This document shows, in pieces, positions 1 through 12,560 of a stretch of DNA of 64,000 nt. The first letter of the stretch is position 1. Each line of letters starts with the position of its first letter. The position numbers and the translations under genes are program-made. The DNA is from Rhizopus arrhizus (taxonomy: Eukaryota; Mucoromycota; Mucoromycetes; Mucorales; Rhizopodaceae): contig JAKZZE010000002.1 of assembly GCA_024220505.1 (NCBI GenBank), positions 1,612,001 to 1,676,000 of the forward strand, written 5' to 3'. The notes below the pieces were generated by a model, which did not search any database, was not told where the DNA came from, and saw nothing but the letters and a program-made list of their open reading frames with translations.

Positions 1-460
1 AGCTATCTTCTATCAACAATAAGGACTGATTCAAGCTGATAAAAGAGAAAAGATAGAAATGCTCTATTTTTTTATATACACAGTTGTTTCCTTTCTATTT
101 ATTTTCTTTACATTCAAATAAATTGGCTATTTTTTACGCTTTGCTTGAATGTTGATAGGTAGCTGAAAAACAGAATGTGTCCATCTAACTCTGCAAATCT
201 TTTTGAAACTAAAAAAAAAAGTCTACTCGCTGCTTCTTCACACATTATTCAAATTTTATTAGTTTTAATGCTTGGCGTGATGATTTCATATAGTTAGAAT
301 ACATAGCCGTCGCATTTTTTTTTTTCTTCATCATTTGGTATTTAGCGATTCATTCATTATCTTTTCTACGCAGCATTTGTAGATTTCCTTTTTAAAATAG
401 AGAGTATATTGTACAACAAGGATTATTATAGAAAGATCCGTTTTATTTGATGATTCATCT
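1..460. other. Intergenic, nothing recognised
   Basis: AT-rich DNA left of the LINE insertion, with several T runs. There is no convincing open frame, RNA gene or repeat. It is the left flank of the LINE target site, so it and the DNA after 5683 were contiguous before the insertion. Confidence 0.6.
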
Positions 461-474
461 TATTTAATTCTTCA
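461..474. repeat. Left target-site duplication of the LINE
   Basis: The 14 bases TATTTAATTCTTCA occur here and again, without mismatch, at 5670-5683 directly after the poly-A tail. This is the signature of target-primed reverse transcription. The perfect identity argues for a recent insertion. Confidence 0.9.
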
Positions 475-1736
475 TGGTTCTTTCCAATTCTCAACCCTTT
501 TTGCCGGCAGCGGAGTTTTACACTGATCCAAAGTCTAAAACCACCACTAAACCACGATCCTATGCTCAAGTAGTATCAGCAAAGCAACGTGTATCACTGA
601 TGCACAAAGATATCACCGAACCCGACCAAGAGTCAGACTCTCCACTGAAGGAGCTTCAGTCCAGAGTATACAGAGCTTCGAGATCTCCAAATGCCTTCAT
701 GTTAGACATTACCCAAGTCAAGTCTGAGTACACCGACTTACAGTGTATGCAGGAGCTCAAAGCTCAACACCCAAACGTCTACGCCTGTACAATCCTTAGA
801 GATGGATCCACTCAATATCTAGAACTTTACCTCGAGAAGGAGAAGGACAATAATGATATTTTAGAAAATGGAGTGGTCTTCAACAAGTTAAAACTACGAA
901 TTATGCCCTGCAGGGCAGTGGATGACACAGTCAAGATGATAAAAGTTAAGCTCACTCACTTACCAATGCTACCTAGGGAATCAGTTCTAGAAGGTCTAAA
1001 GAAGAGCCTAGCCCCTTTTGGTCATCTTTTGGATGTAGGTATAAATACAGAAACTACAACAGGTTTTTTCATGGGAGCCGGATATGCGGTTCTCGCGGTC
1101 CCTAAAGAGGTGACCGATTCGGTACCCTCTCAATTCCAGAGGTTAGATCACAATGTTCATTGGTGTGAAGATAATAATGAAATCTTTCATGCCACTTGGG
1201 ACAATATGCCTACTTGGTGTCGTTATTGTCACCAAACAGGTCACACGAAATTCGATTGTGAAAAATCCAAAGCTCGAATAGTATGTTATGGGTGTCATCA
1301 GTTTGGTCACCGCTCATTTGAATGCCCTAGGAAACAACCTCTGACACCTAGTAAGAAGAATAAGAGAGAGAAAAGATTATCCCCCATCACAAAGGTGGAC
1401 TCTGATTCGTCTAGGACGAAATCTGAACAGCGATTGGAAAAGACCAACAACAAAAGCAGGTCTGAAGGCGATAGTAGCGACACTGAGGACTCAGATTATA
1501 AACCCTCTGACGATGACGACGACAAAATGGAAGAGTCGAGCTCGGAAGAGGAGAACAGCGAAGGGCAAGAAATCGACGCCATGGAAGTAGAAGATCTCGA
1601 GAAGGATACCGCTAACCATAGCACGAAAGAGTCAACTACCAATAACCAAACTACCTTAGTAGAAACGAGAGGGCCTTCCAATACCTCTTCTTCCCCACCA
1701 GCTGTATATCAGCCATCGGGAGGGCAGAACTTATAA
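474..1736 (+). CDS. LINE ORF1, gag-like zinc-knuckle protein
   Basis: A 420-residue intact frame, probably the RNA-binding nucleocapsid-like protein of the LINE. The N-terminus carries an SYAQVVS motif common near the start of fungal and plant LINE ORF1 proteins. Two CCHC knuckles lie at about residues 248-262 (CRYCHQTGH) and 269-283 (CYGCHQFGH). The C-terminal third is highly charged and low complexity (Lys-rich, then Asp/Glu/Ser-rich) and is probably disordered. The A of the start codon is the last base of the left target-site duplication. The native ORF1 may therefore begin further upstream in the master element. No stop or frameshift is seen. Confidence 0.88.
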   Translation: MVLSNSQPFLPAAEFYTDPKSKTTTKPRSYAQVVSAKQRVSLMHKDITEPDQESDSPLKELQSRVYRASRSPNAFMLDITQVKSEYTDLQCMQELKAQHPNVYACTILRDGSTQYLELYLEKEKDNNDILENGVVFNKLKLRIMPCRAVDDTVKMIKVKLTHLPMLPRESVLEGLKKSLAPFGHLLDVGINTETTTGFFMGAGYAVLAVPKEVTDSVPSQFQRLDHNVHWCEDNNEIFHATWDNMPTWCRYCHQTGHTKFDCEKSKARIVCYGCHQFGHRSFECPRKQPLTPSKKNKREKRLSPITKVDSDSSRTKSEQRLEKTNNKSRSEGDSSDTEDSDYKPSDDDDDKMEESSSEEENSEGQEIDAMEVEDLEKDTANHSTKESTTNNQTTLVETRGPSNTSSSPPAVYQPSGGQNL

Positions 1737-4700
1737 GACATCCCAACTCATGAATAAGAAAAATATCATATGCCACTATGCCACATTAAACGCTAACAGT
1801 TTAGTGAAATCACAATCATCCAACACACAAAAGAATACATACGATATCTACGCCTACAAAATTTCCAAATCCTCTGTTTACAGGAAACTCATGCATCCAC
1901 TCCTTCAATTATTGACAGCCTTAACATTCTTTTGCAACCAACTCAGTCTAATTGGACAAAACATGTGGGAATTGTCTCCTTCTCGTCCGATTACGATATA
2001 TCCATCATAGATACTTCTTCCTCCTTCTCATCGGACCGGATCCAACTCTGTCGTGTAGACCACCCTCACCAGTTCTATGAACCGTTCTTTATTCTCAACA
2101 TATACGCTCCGGCCAGTTCAGCACCTGAGCGCCGACAATTTTTTCACAATCTTACTAACATGCTACAGGATTTCCGTTCTATTGTATCCTTTGATAGACT
2201 TATAATCTCAGGTGATTTCAACTATTCCATATTGAAACCAACATCACTCTCCTCATCCACTTCTTCCCAATGGCTAGCATTTATAGAAGCAAACTTCCAT
2301 AATGCACTTACCCCAAGGAACTTAGAAGAGATACCAACTTTTCAACGTCAACACCCTACCACGGTAATAATGTCAGTAATCGACTATATATACCTTGGCC
2401 AGGACCTATACCATTGTGCTTCAGAACCAGCCATCACACGTCTCCATTCTCGATGGTCAGATCACTCTATATTACATACTACTTTCACACTTGGATTTTC
2501 GAAATTTGGACCAGGTATATGGCGCGCTAACCCAGCCTATGCTACCCATTCATCACTCCGTCAAAAGCTGGAGAGGTCAATAAAAAATTTACTAAAAAGA
2601 GTAGATACTGATATGTCACCACAACTACAGTGGGAAGAGGTAAAAAGCAAAGCAGCCAAGGTCATTCGGCACTATTCTATTGAATATGTGGACTGGCGGA
2701 CTCAGTCCATCAAAGCTTTGGAGAAAAAACGAAATAGATTACTCAGAACCAAACCACCCCCAGCAGTGCGACTACATCTTTTACCTACAATCGACCAGCA
2801 ACTACATAAACTACAACAGGAATTAGCTGAAATAGCAATATTGAAATCTGGAATAAGATGGCAGGAAAAAGGGGAGAGCAATGTTAAATACCTAAAAAAT
2901 ATCCACAAGAAACGAACTTTACAGCAATTCATGACCGGATTCAAAGACTCGAATGCTGTTGGACAGACAATGGTTCAATCCGACACCACAATGATGAAGA
3001 ATACCGTGCAACAATTCTACCAACATCTGTATAGAGCTGATAACGTTTCACAGGAACACATCACGGCCTACCTAGAAAAAATCCAATTCAACCATCAGGT
3101 TACAGAAACTGAAGGAGAACAATTACAAAAGGAATTTGATTACGAAATGATTATTAAGATGACCAAGCGTTGTCCCAAACAGAGTAGCCCTGGCAGCGAT
3201 GGCTTAGGATACACGTATTTAAATTTACTTTATAACCTACCTTGTCTTGAGACCTTGGTATGGCAAATCTATGATGATGCGTTGAACAAAGGTATCTTCC
3301 CTCCGTCTTGGAAAGAAATTAGAATTCGACTATTGCCAAAGAAGGGTGATCTGACAGATCTCAAAAACTGGCGACCGATAGCACTCATCAACTGTGACGC
3401 AAAGATATTTTCCAGGCTACTGACACACCGCATGGCCCCACTTATGAAACGTTTGATCAACCCCTTTCAAAAGGGATTCATTCAAGACCGATTTATTGGA
3501 GAGAATGGGATGTATGTCCATTTAGTTTTACAACAGGCACGCCATGAGAAACATCACGGTCTGGGATTACTTTTAGATCAAGAGAAAGCTTATGATAGAG
3601 TTTTGCCAGACTATCTGCTTGGAGTCCTAGCAATCATGAAATTTCCTGAATCGATTATCCACTGTATCCAACAACTGTTTTTCAATAACTCAGTTGAAAT
3701 TAATGTCAATGGTTTCTTTACAGATAGCGTCCACCAAGAACGGGGTTTGCGACAGGGTGATCCACTATCCCCTCTACTATTCAATATAGCCTTAGAGCCG
3801 CTCCTTCTCTCAATTCAACAAGATATGAATTACCAAGGATACCTACCCAACAACGGCACCGAGTCTCAACGTATTAAATGCATCGCTTATGCCGATGACA
3901 TCTGCGCATTTGTAAAAGATGAGGTGGACTTTCACAGACTTCATTCTCACATGGAACAATACAGCTCGGTCTCAAACTCTAAGTTTAATGAACACAAGAC
4001 AGAGGCTTTTTCTCTTAGTGGTACCAAATCTCCATCATGGACATCCCTCCTACAAAATAAGCATATTAAAGTCTACTATCACAAACACTCCCTCTCAGCC
4101 TTCCGATACCTAGGATTCTACATGCCATACACCATTCAACAACGCAACGCCATTCAGACAATGCTACTCGAAAAGATCCGATCGCAGATACAAATCTATT
4201 CCCAGAGGCAGCTGTCCTTACGTGGAAGAGCAACCATCACTAATTCTCTCATTCTCTCCAAAATATGGTATTGCCTTCGCCTTTTTGTACCAACCCAGCG
4301 CTTTCTCAAAAACGTTCGCTCTATGATTTATCAATACGTATGGCAAAAGAAGTTTCCCTATGTTTCACTGGATCAGCTCACACTATCACACCTTCAAGGA
4401 GGTGTAGGACTACTCGATCCTACCAAACAATATCTGCGAATCCAAATGAAATGGATCTTTACTCTGCTTATGACAACAATTGACCCCGTACACATGAAGG
4501 ATTTCTTGACTGAACACTTCCGTGTCATATCACCCGATTCAGCCAACCCAATGCTACCATTCTTCTCTAAATCTCTCCGTCATCATGCGATGTTCCATCC
4601 AACATCTATTATCTCTAGCTTATTTGCAGCCTTTGATCAGCTGGGACTCAGATTTCTACTGGATGAGATCCCCCTGCCTAATCTTTTCCATTTTCCTTTG

Positions 4701-5669
4701 ATTGACATGTTCCAGACAGTTCCACCACAACACTGGTTGCACCGTTATCCTAGACTGCCAGCTTCTACTTTCCTCATCTTTGATTCCGATACTAGCCGCT
4801 TACGTCTGAAAGTACGTCATGAGTACAGCAAACTACCTCGACTTCTTCAACGACTGTATAAGGATATTCTCGAGAGACAAACTATTAAACTCCAAGACTT
4901 CCTATGGAAATACATAACACAAGATGTTACTGAAGATCAATCAACTCCCTCCTCCAACGCCTTAGCCTCTCTCATCAATCAATTGAAAGCAGCCGATATT
5001 TGGATACGATTCAATCCTCGGACATACTGTAATCATAGGCATCAAAGCCTAAATTCGAACAGAGTATCCATTACTAAGACCAACATGCAGTTATTTTGGA
5101 AAGCCGCGATGCCTCCACAAGCAAGAACATTATGGTTCCGAGTGCTGAATCGGAAATTACCCACCAGAACAGAACTCTATAGAATCGGTCAAGCCCCCAA
5201 CCCTATTTGTAGTCTTTGTAACTCTCGACGAGACTCGGTTGCTCATTTTATTGTTTACTGCCCGTCTAAATGGAGTCTGTGGGTCGAAATCCTCACCTGT
5301 TTCTTCCCCACTATCTATATCAGCTCCTCAGACCTTTTCAAAATGCTCTGTCTCCAACAAGTCCCTTCTCAAATAACTGATCGTTCCAAACTCTTCACTG
5401 TTCTGGCAATTGGTCAGTGGCAAATCTGGAAAGCCTACTGGAACTTGGTCATCAAGCAAGTAGCCTTCGACCCCTTCAACATCATATCCACCACAATCAC
5501 ACAAGTAGCAATTACCACAAAAACTCATTCTTTACTTAAAATATAAATGATCAACATTGATCTATTCTTCGAACTTCATAATTCCGGTTTAATCTTGTTC
5601 CACCTCTCCGCGATGTGTAACTTTAAATTTCCTTTTTAATAAAAAAAAATATTTACAAAAAAAAAAAAA
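475..5669 (+). mobile_element. Near-full-length LINE (non-LTR retrotransposon)
   Basis: A two-ORF non-LTR retrotransposon of about 5.2 kb. ORF1 (474-1736) has CCHC zinc knuckles. ORF2 (about 1750-5546) has an APE-type endonuclease, a reverse transcriptase and a C-terminal zf-RVT CCHC finger. The 3' end is an A-rich tail with two A tracts (5641-5669), and a 14-bp duplication flanks the element. The 5' end falls exactly at the ORF1 start codon, so there is no 5' UTR. That implies slight 5' truncation or an element whose promoter is missing here. ORF2 has one frameshift in the endonuclease, so this copy probably cannot move by itself. It differs from the older LINE debris at 12.1-12.6 kb and 47.2-48.4 kb, which is full of stops. 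Confidence 0.93.
1750..5546 (+). pseudogene. LINE ORF2 (endonuclease-RT), one frameshift
   Basis: The ORF2 polyprotein would nick target DNA and reverse-transcribe the element RNA. The N-terminal endonuclease beginning (motif ATLNANSL) reads in the frame that starts at 1750. The rest reads in another frame that is open from 1797 to 5546; an LQETH motif lies at about 1878. The join needs a -1 shift somewhere between about 1797 and 1845. Downstream are the endonuclease motifs SGDFN and WSDHS, then reverse-transcriptase motifs: NWRPIALIN, LDQEKAYDR, GLRQGDPLSP and the catalytic AYADD at about 3884-3898. A C-terminal finger follows (CSLCN...H...C, about 5208-5262). The shift could be a mutation, an assembly error or programmed -1 frameshifting. 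Confidence 0.85.
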
Positions 5670-5683
5670 TATTTAATTCTTCA
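5670..5683. repeat. Right target-site duplication of the LINE
   Basis: The second copy of the 14-bp duplication, immediately after the A-tail and identical to 461-474. The unoccupied site can be inferred as the DNA ending at 474 joined to the DNA from 5684. Confidence 0.9.
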
Positions 5684-6234
5684 AATTTGTTAGTCATATA
5701 TTATCTGCAACGTATCACGTACTACTGTTCCAAGTGCAGATTTGCTTCGTGCCTAATCAAAAATGAGCAAACCTGTTACTTTATTTACTCACACAGTACA
5801 TGTCACTGACTTTGCTGACCAGATTGAATGAAAGCGATAAATAGGAATGGAAAGAATCAAAGGCAGCTTTTCATACAAATGTGTTGGGCTGTTGTTTAAC
5901 AAAAGAATAAAAAAGATTCGGTTGACAGCAAAATTCTTATTTTCTTGTTTATAAAACTTTACTTGCCTATCTGAAACAGATGTTATATTGAAGCAAACTT
6001 GTTTATCCTGTGAAGTCACACTGATTTATCGTGTTTGTTTTAATCACTGGATGTATTACCATCCTGTTCTATAGAACATTGCACATCTTTTCTTTATGCG
6101 TACATGGCGGAGTCATGATTTCGCGTGATTTACGTCACAAAAGTTGACTGTGAAAAAAAAATTCTGGTAAAGGTTTTCTCTCACTGTCTCTTTTTATTTT
6201 ATTTTTATTTGTAGCAAAGCGCATATCGTGGCTC
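5684..6234. other. Upstream region of RNA14
   Basis: AT-rich DNA with no coding frame. It must contain the RNA14 promoter. The last 60 bases are T-rich (TTTTTATTTTATTTTT) and end in a TAG before GCAAAGC at about 6213. That could be a 3' splice site of a leader intron or simply a pyrimidine-rich leader. Confidence 0.5.
6130..6137. promoter_or_regulatory. CRE/ATF-like octamer TTACGTCA
   Basis: TTACGTCA, one base from the palindromic TGACGTCA element bound by bZIP factors of the ATF/CREB class, lies about 100 bp before the RNA14 start codon. The motif is seen; its function is only inferred, and one octamer can occur by chance. Confidence 0.25.
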
Positions 6235-9200
6235 ATGAATGCAGACTCGTCCATACAAGAACCTATGGTTCAATTGAACGATAACACTGAAAATGTTGAA
6301 AACAATGATGAAATAATGCAAGAGCAATCATCAGAGCAACTCGAAGAACATTTATCCGAGCAACCACCATCTGAACAGCCATCTGAACAGCCATCTGAAC
6401 AGCCATCTGAACAGCCATCTGAACAATTATCTGAGCAACTATCTGAGCAACTACCTGAGCAACTACTTGAGCAACTGCCTGAACAGCCATCTGAACAGCC
6501 ATCTGAGTTGCCATCCAAACAGCCATCTGAGCAAATATTAGAAGAACAGTCTGCAGAGTCATTGCCAGAACAACTTGTAGAGCCATCTCTTGAGCAACCT
6601 GAGCCTGTTTCTGAAGATATGGAGCAAGATATTAAAGAGGAAGAAAATCCTCAACCAGAAGAACTCAAAACTGAGCAAGATCAACTCGCAGAGCAACAAC
6701 AGTATCAGCCAGAAGACCCTATGGAACAAGATCCACCATCTCCCAAAAAAGAGATAGTGGAGGAATCAACAGCTCCCTTGTTGAGTGCACCCGCTTCTTG
6801 GCAAATTCCAATTGGTGCACTTACACAAAAGTCAACACCAGCACCACCACCACCAGTAGCAGCAGCAGAACCACCTGCTAACAAAGCTGCCTTGAGAAAA
6901 GAAAAATTGGAAACGCGCATTAAAGAGTCAAAGTATAACGTTGAAGCATGGAATTTGTTGATCAATGATACACAGCAAACAGGGGATCTTGATGCTATTC
7001 GTGATGTCTATGAACGTTTTTGAACGTGTTTCCTACTTCGGTAAGTTTATCTTCTTTATTTATTCTCTCTCTTGTTTGCTCTTTTTTTCTGCCAGTTTCT
7101 TTCTAGGTAAGTTAAACAATTACATGTTGTATTAATGTCATTCTCGAGATATAAAGAAGGAAGCGAGGTGTAGAAGCATCTTTTTATTTATTTTTTTCCT
7201 TTTTATGCTTTTAAATTGGGAAAAATAAACACGCACACACAAGGGTTACTTTTTTAAAGTAGGCAAATATCGTTTTATGTACAACTCAAACACACATACG
7301 CACTTCTTTTTTTCTTTTTGCTTAGTATCTAAAAGAAAGACAAGAAAAGAAAGAAGGACAATAGAGAGAGAGAGAAAACTTTTTTGTTTATTTTTATACT
7401 TACCTTTCTCATTTCTTTTGTCTTCTCTTCTTTTTGCTTTTTTTTTTAATGTAGCCTAAACACTGGCTTGCTTATCTTGAATTGGAATTGAAATACTCTA
7501 ATTTCAATGAAGTCGAAGCTTTATTTACTCGTTGTCTTAAAACTGTGTTATCCGTTGATCTTTGGAAATTTTATCTTGGCTATATCCGTCGTATTAACCT
7601 TAGGGAAAGCGGTTCTGCTGTGACTCCAGAAGCTAGATCTATTATTGAAAAAGCCTATGAGTACGTGTTGAGTAACGTTGGTATTGACAAAGAAGCTGGA
7701 CCTATCTGGGCTGATTACATTTATTTCTTGAGATCTGCTGAGGTAAACGAAAAAAAAAAAAAAAACATATTCTTGTCTGAAACAATGATCATTGATATAA
7801 ATAATGTATAGACTTCAAATACCTGGGAAGAACAAAGAAAGATGGATTCTATGCGTCGTGCTTATCAAAAGGCAGTAACTATTCCTTTGAACAACGTTGA
7901 ACATCTTTGGAAAGAATACGATCAATGGGAAAATAGCTTGAATCGATTGACTGTAAGTTTTTTTTCAAAAAAAAAAAAAAACTGATTTTCCTAATTTTTT
8001 TTTCTAGGCTAAAAAATTCTTGGGTGAAAAGTCATCAGCTTATATGACAGCACGTACAGCTTTACGTGAAATGCGTTTGTTGACTGACAGTATTCATAAC
8101 CATACTGTACCACTGCCTCCTCAATGGTCAGAACCTGAAATCAATCAATTAGAGCAGTGGAAGAAATATATTGAATGGGAAAAGAGCGATCCACTTCGCT
8201 TAGAGGATAGCGTAGCTGTGATGGAGCGCGTTGTATATGCTTATCAACAAGCCTTTCTTGCCTTGAGATTTTATCCTGAGATTTGGTACAGCTTTGCAGC
8301 CTATTGTCTTGAACAAGATAAGGCAGAGAAGGCCTTGACTGTTTACAAGGAAGCCATTGAAATCATGCCTACGAGGTAAACAAAAAAAAAAAGTTGATCT
8401 ATATCTAACCCTATTTACTAGTCTTTTGCTCAACTTTTCTTATGCTGAACTTTGTGAATCTAGAAAACAAATAGATGAGGCACGTCAAGTATATAATAAT
8501 CTTATTGAGAAATTAGATAAGGATCGTGAAGATCTCAAGGAAGCAACGGAAAAGGAAATCGCCAAACTCCAGCAAGAGGCAGAAGATGACCGTGCTTCAT
8601 TGAATTTATCTGATGATATTGATGGTGAAATGAGAGAACAATTACGTGTACGTGAAAAAAATGTAAAAAAGAAGCAAGAAGAAGTTAGAGCAAAGATGAA
8701 TGAAGAAGCAGATATCATTGCTCGTGCGGGATCCCTTGTCTGGATTTGTTACATGAGATTTGCGCGTCGAACTGAGGTAAAAGGAAGCAAAAAAAAAAAG
8801 GATTGAATTGTGATTTTTAACAAATGGTTATAGGGCATTAAAAGTGCGCGTGCGTTGTTTTCAAGAGCTCGTAAATCAAGTAATTGTACATACCACGTTT
8901 ATGTTGCCAATGCTCTTATGGAATATCATAATTCAAAGGATTCGGTTATTGCCGGAAAAGTATTCAGTTTAGGTCAAAAAACTTTTGCAGACAATCCAGA
9001 CTTTGTTTGCCAGTACTTGGATTTCTTAATTCAAATGAATGATGATAATAACACTCGTGCCTTATTTGAGAGAACACTTGCTACTATGCCTTCTGAAAAA
9101 GCAGCGCCTATTTGGCAAAAGTTCCTGGACTATGAAAACAGGTATGGTGATTTAGCCAGCGTCCAAAATGTCGAAAAGAGAAGATTAGAAGCTCTGACAG

Positions 9201-10081
9201 CTAATACACCCATGGAGTCTTTCCTGCTCAGACATAGTTATTTGGATATCAACAACATTGAGGAGCAAGAATTGGGTGGCCTGGTAAGCCGCAAGCCAGT
9301 TATTGTTGAATCAGCTGCTCCAGCCAGTGCTCCTGTTTCCCCCACTGCTAGTATTCCTACTGAAGCACTTCCTGTTCAGCCCACAATCGTGAATAGCGAC
9401 AGAAGCAAAGAGAAGCGACCTCTTTTGGAGCCTGTTCACCCCGAAAGATATCCTCGTCCAGATATGGGTCAATGGCAAGCATTTAAACCTGCTGCAGATG
9501 GTAATCGTCGAGTGAATAATGTTCCTATTCCTCTGTCCTCTGTACCTTCTATTGCCTCAAAAGCTATTGCTTCCGACACTGCCAAGAAGATGGATGTCGC
9601 TCCTTTGCAACCACAAGCATCTCCTGTTCATCCACCTCCTCCTGCTCCTTTGACTCAGCAGCCAGCGGTACCATCATGGAATGCACCACCCGTGAGCCAA
9701 TCAGTCCTTCCAGATGCTGTTGCCTACTTTGTGTCGAACTTGCCACCTCCACAAACATTCAATGGACCGATCATTCAATCTGGTGAACTCGTTGACCTTT
9801 TACGAAGTATCATTTTGCCCTTACCTCCTCAAGGCGTTGCACAACAACGACCCCTATCTCAAGCGCCACTTCGAAATGCCCCTATGCATCCTCCCTCAGC
9901 GAGAGATGGAGGAAGAGGAAACTATGGGCCTCCTTATGGCAGACAGCGACCTGGCGGGAACAAATCAAGGCCAGGAGGAAACATGGGACGGTCTGGTGGT
10001 GGTGGTGGCGGTAAAAAACGCAGACCGAGAGATGAAGATTATGACGATTATCAAGGTCAGAAAGGTAAACGAAGAAGATGA
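6235..10081 (+). CDS. RNA14: RNA14/CstF77-like mRNA 3'-end processing factor
   Basis: Scaffold subunit of cleavage factor IA/CstF, acting in the nucleus in pre-mRNA cleavage and polyadenylation. Exons: 6235-7040, 7455-7742, 7812-7952, 8008-8375, 8422-8776 and 8834-10081, about 1068 residues. The N-terminus is a disordered Gln/Glu/Pro/Ser region with SEQP repeats. It is followed by HAT (half-a-TPR) helices, for example WLAYLELE, LWKFYLGYIRR and WEEQRKMDSMRRAYQKA. A proline-rich segment and a short conserved C-terminal region (AYFVSNLPPP) come next, then an RGG/Lys-rich tail. All splice phases fit if one T is added to the T-run at 7017-7021. As written, exon 1 meets TGA at 7021-7023. Intron 1 is unusually long (414 nt). 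The gene is convergent with polyubiquitin. Confidence 0.88.
6361..6540 (+). repeat. 12-bp tandem repeat coding Pro-Ser-Glu-Gln
   Basis: The unit CCATCTGAACAG repeats in phase with codons near 6367-6420. It then degenerates into related SEQL/SEQP units to about 6540. The protein gains a repetitive acidic/Gln-rich segment in the N-terminus of RNA14. All frames stay open here, which creates long false reading frames on the other strand. Confidence 0.85.
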
Positions 10082-10292
10082 ACAACAATCATGAAAAAAT
10101 ACTCAGCCCACTCTATTAGGCGTTGGACCTAATAGACCACCTGATTTTGATTTATTTAGACAAAGGCAAACAAAGCGACACAGAGATGATCCAAATTATT
10201 AAATTTACATTTAAAAAAAATATTTGCATGTATAATAAAAATATTGCTTTGCACACAAAAACATGGTTGTTTTTTTTTTATTTATTTAAAAA

Positions 10293-12089
<1,797 letters not shown>

Positions 12090-12560
12090 TTGAGCTCAAA
12101 AAGAGTCAGATCTATGCTGGGCTAACTGAAAAACCAAGAGAAAACGGATTGAAAGGAGCGTGGTTTGCGAATGGGTAGTAAGTTCAAAAGAAAAGACAAG
12201 GGATCTTTCATCCATAGTCGTCATTTGTAACCTTCGATGCATGCCGAGACATTGGATAGCATATTTCTTGGAAAGAGAGCAGCCAGGATGCTTGGGACAG
12301 GGCTTTGCTTGACATCTAAGCAACCAACCAAGTCTCCAACGAACACCTCTGCTGCGTTCAGAATAGGATCCAGGGACAGCTTAGAATGGGGAGCTAGTTG
12401 CTTTTGTAAAAGATTGTCTTGCAGGAGCCCACATTTGAGGGTCTTAAATGATCGAATACAAAGGGCGTCATCTACCCGTGAACAACACTGTCATAGTACT
12501 GCTTTCAAAAGTTTATGTCACTGGAGTTGACCAAAATACTGCTTGATGTGAGGTAGCAGA
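12090..12560 (-). pseudogene. Degenerate LINE ORF2 C-terminal fragment
   Basis: Read on the minus strand, this less AT-rich block gives coding-like pieces broken by stops. They include a CQAKPCPKHP stretch, followed by HAIQCL/MHRRLQM-type and FSFELTTH-type segments. These resemble the region behind the reverse transcriptase in some fungal LINE ORF2 proteins, where a Cys/His cluster precedes a CLxMHRRL motif. The reading is based on remembered family character, not on an alignment. The base composition differs from its surroundings, which supports a decayed coding insert. Confidence 0.4.

Noticed and set aside
6263..6586. Long minus-strand frames opposite the RNA14 N-terminus (Cys/Ser/Asp or Val/Ala/Gln repeats)
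   Set aside because: They are created by the 12-bp repeat, which keeps all frames open. RNA14 on the + strand explains the sequence.
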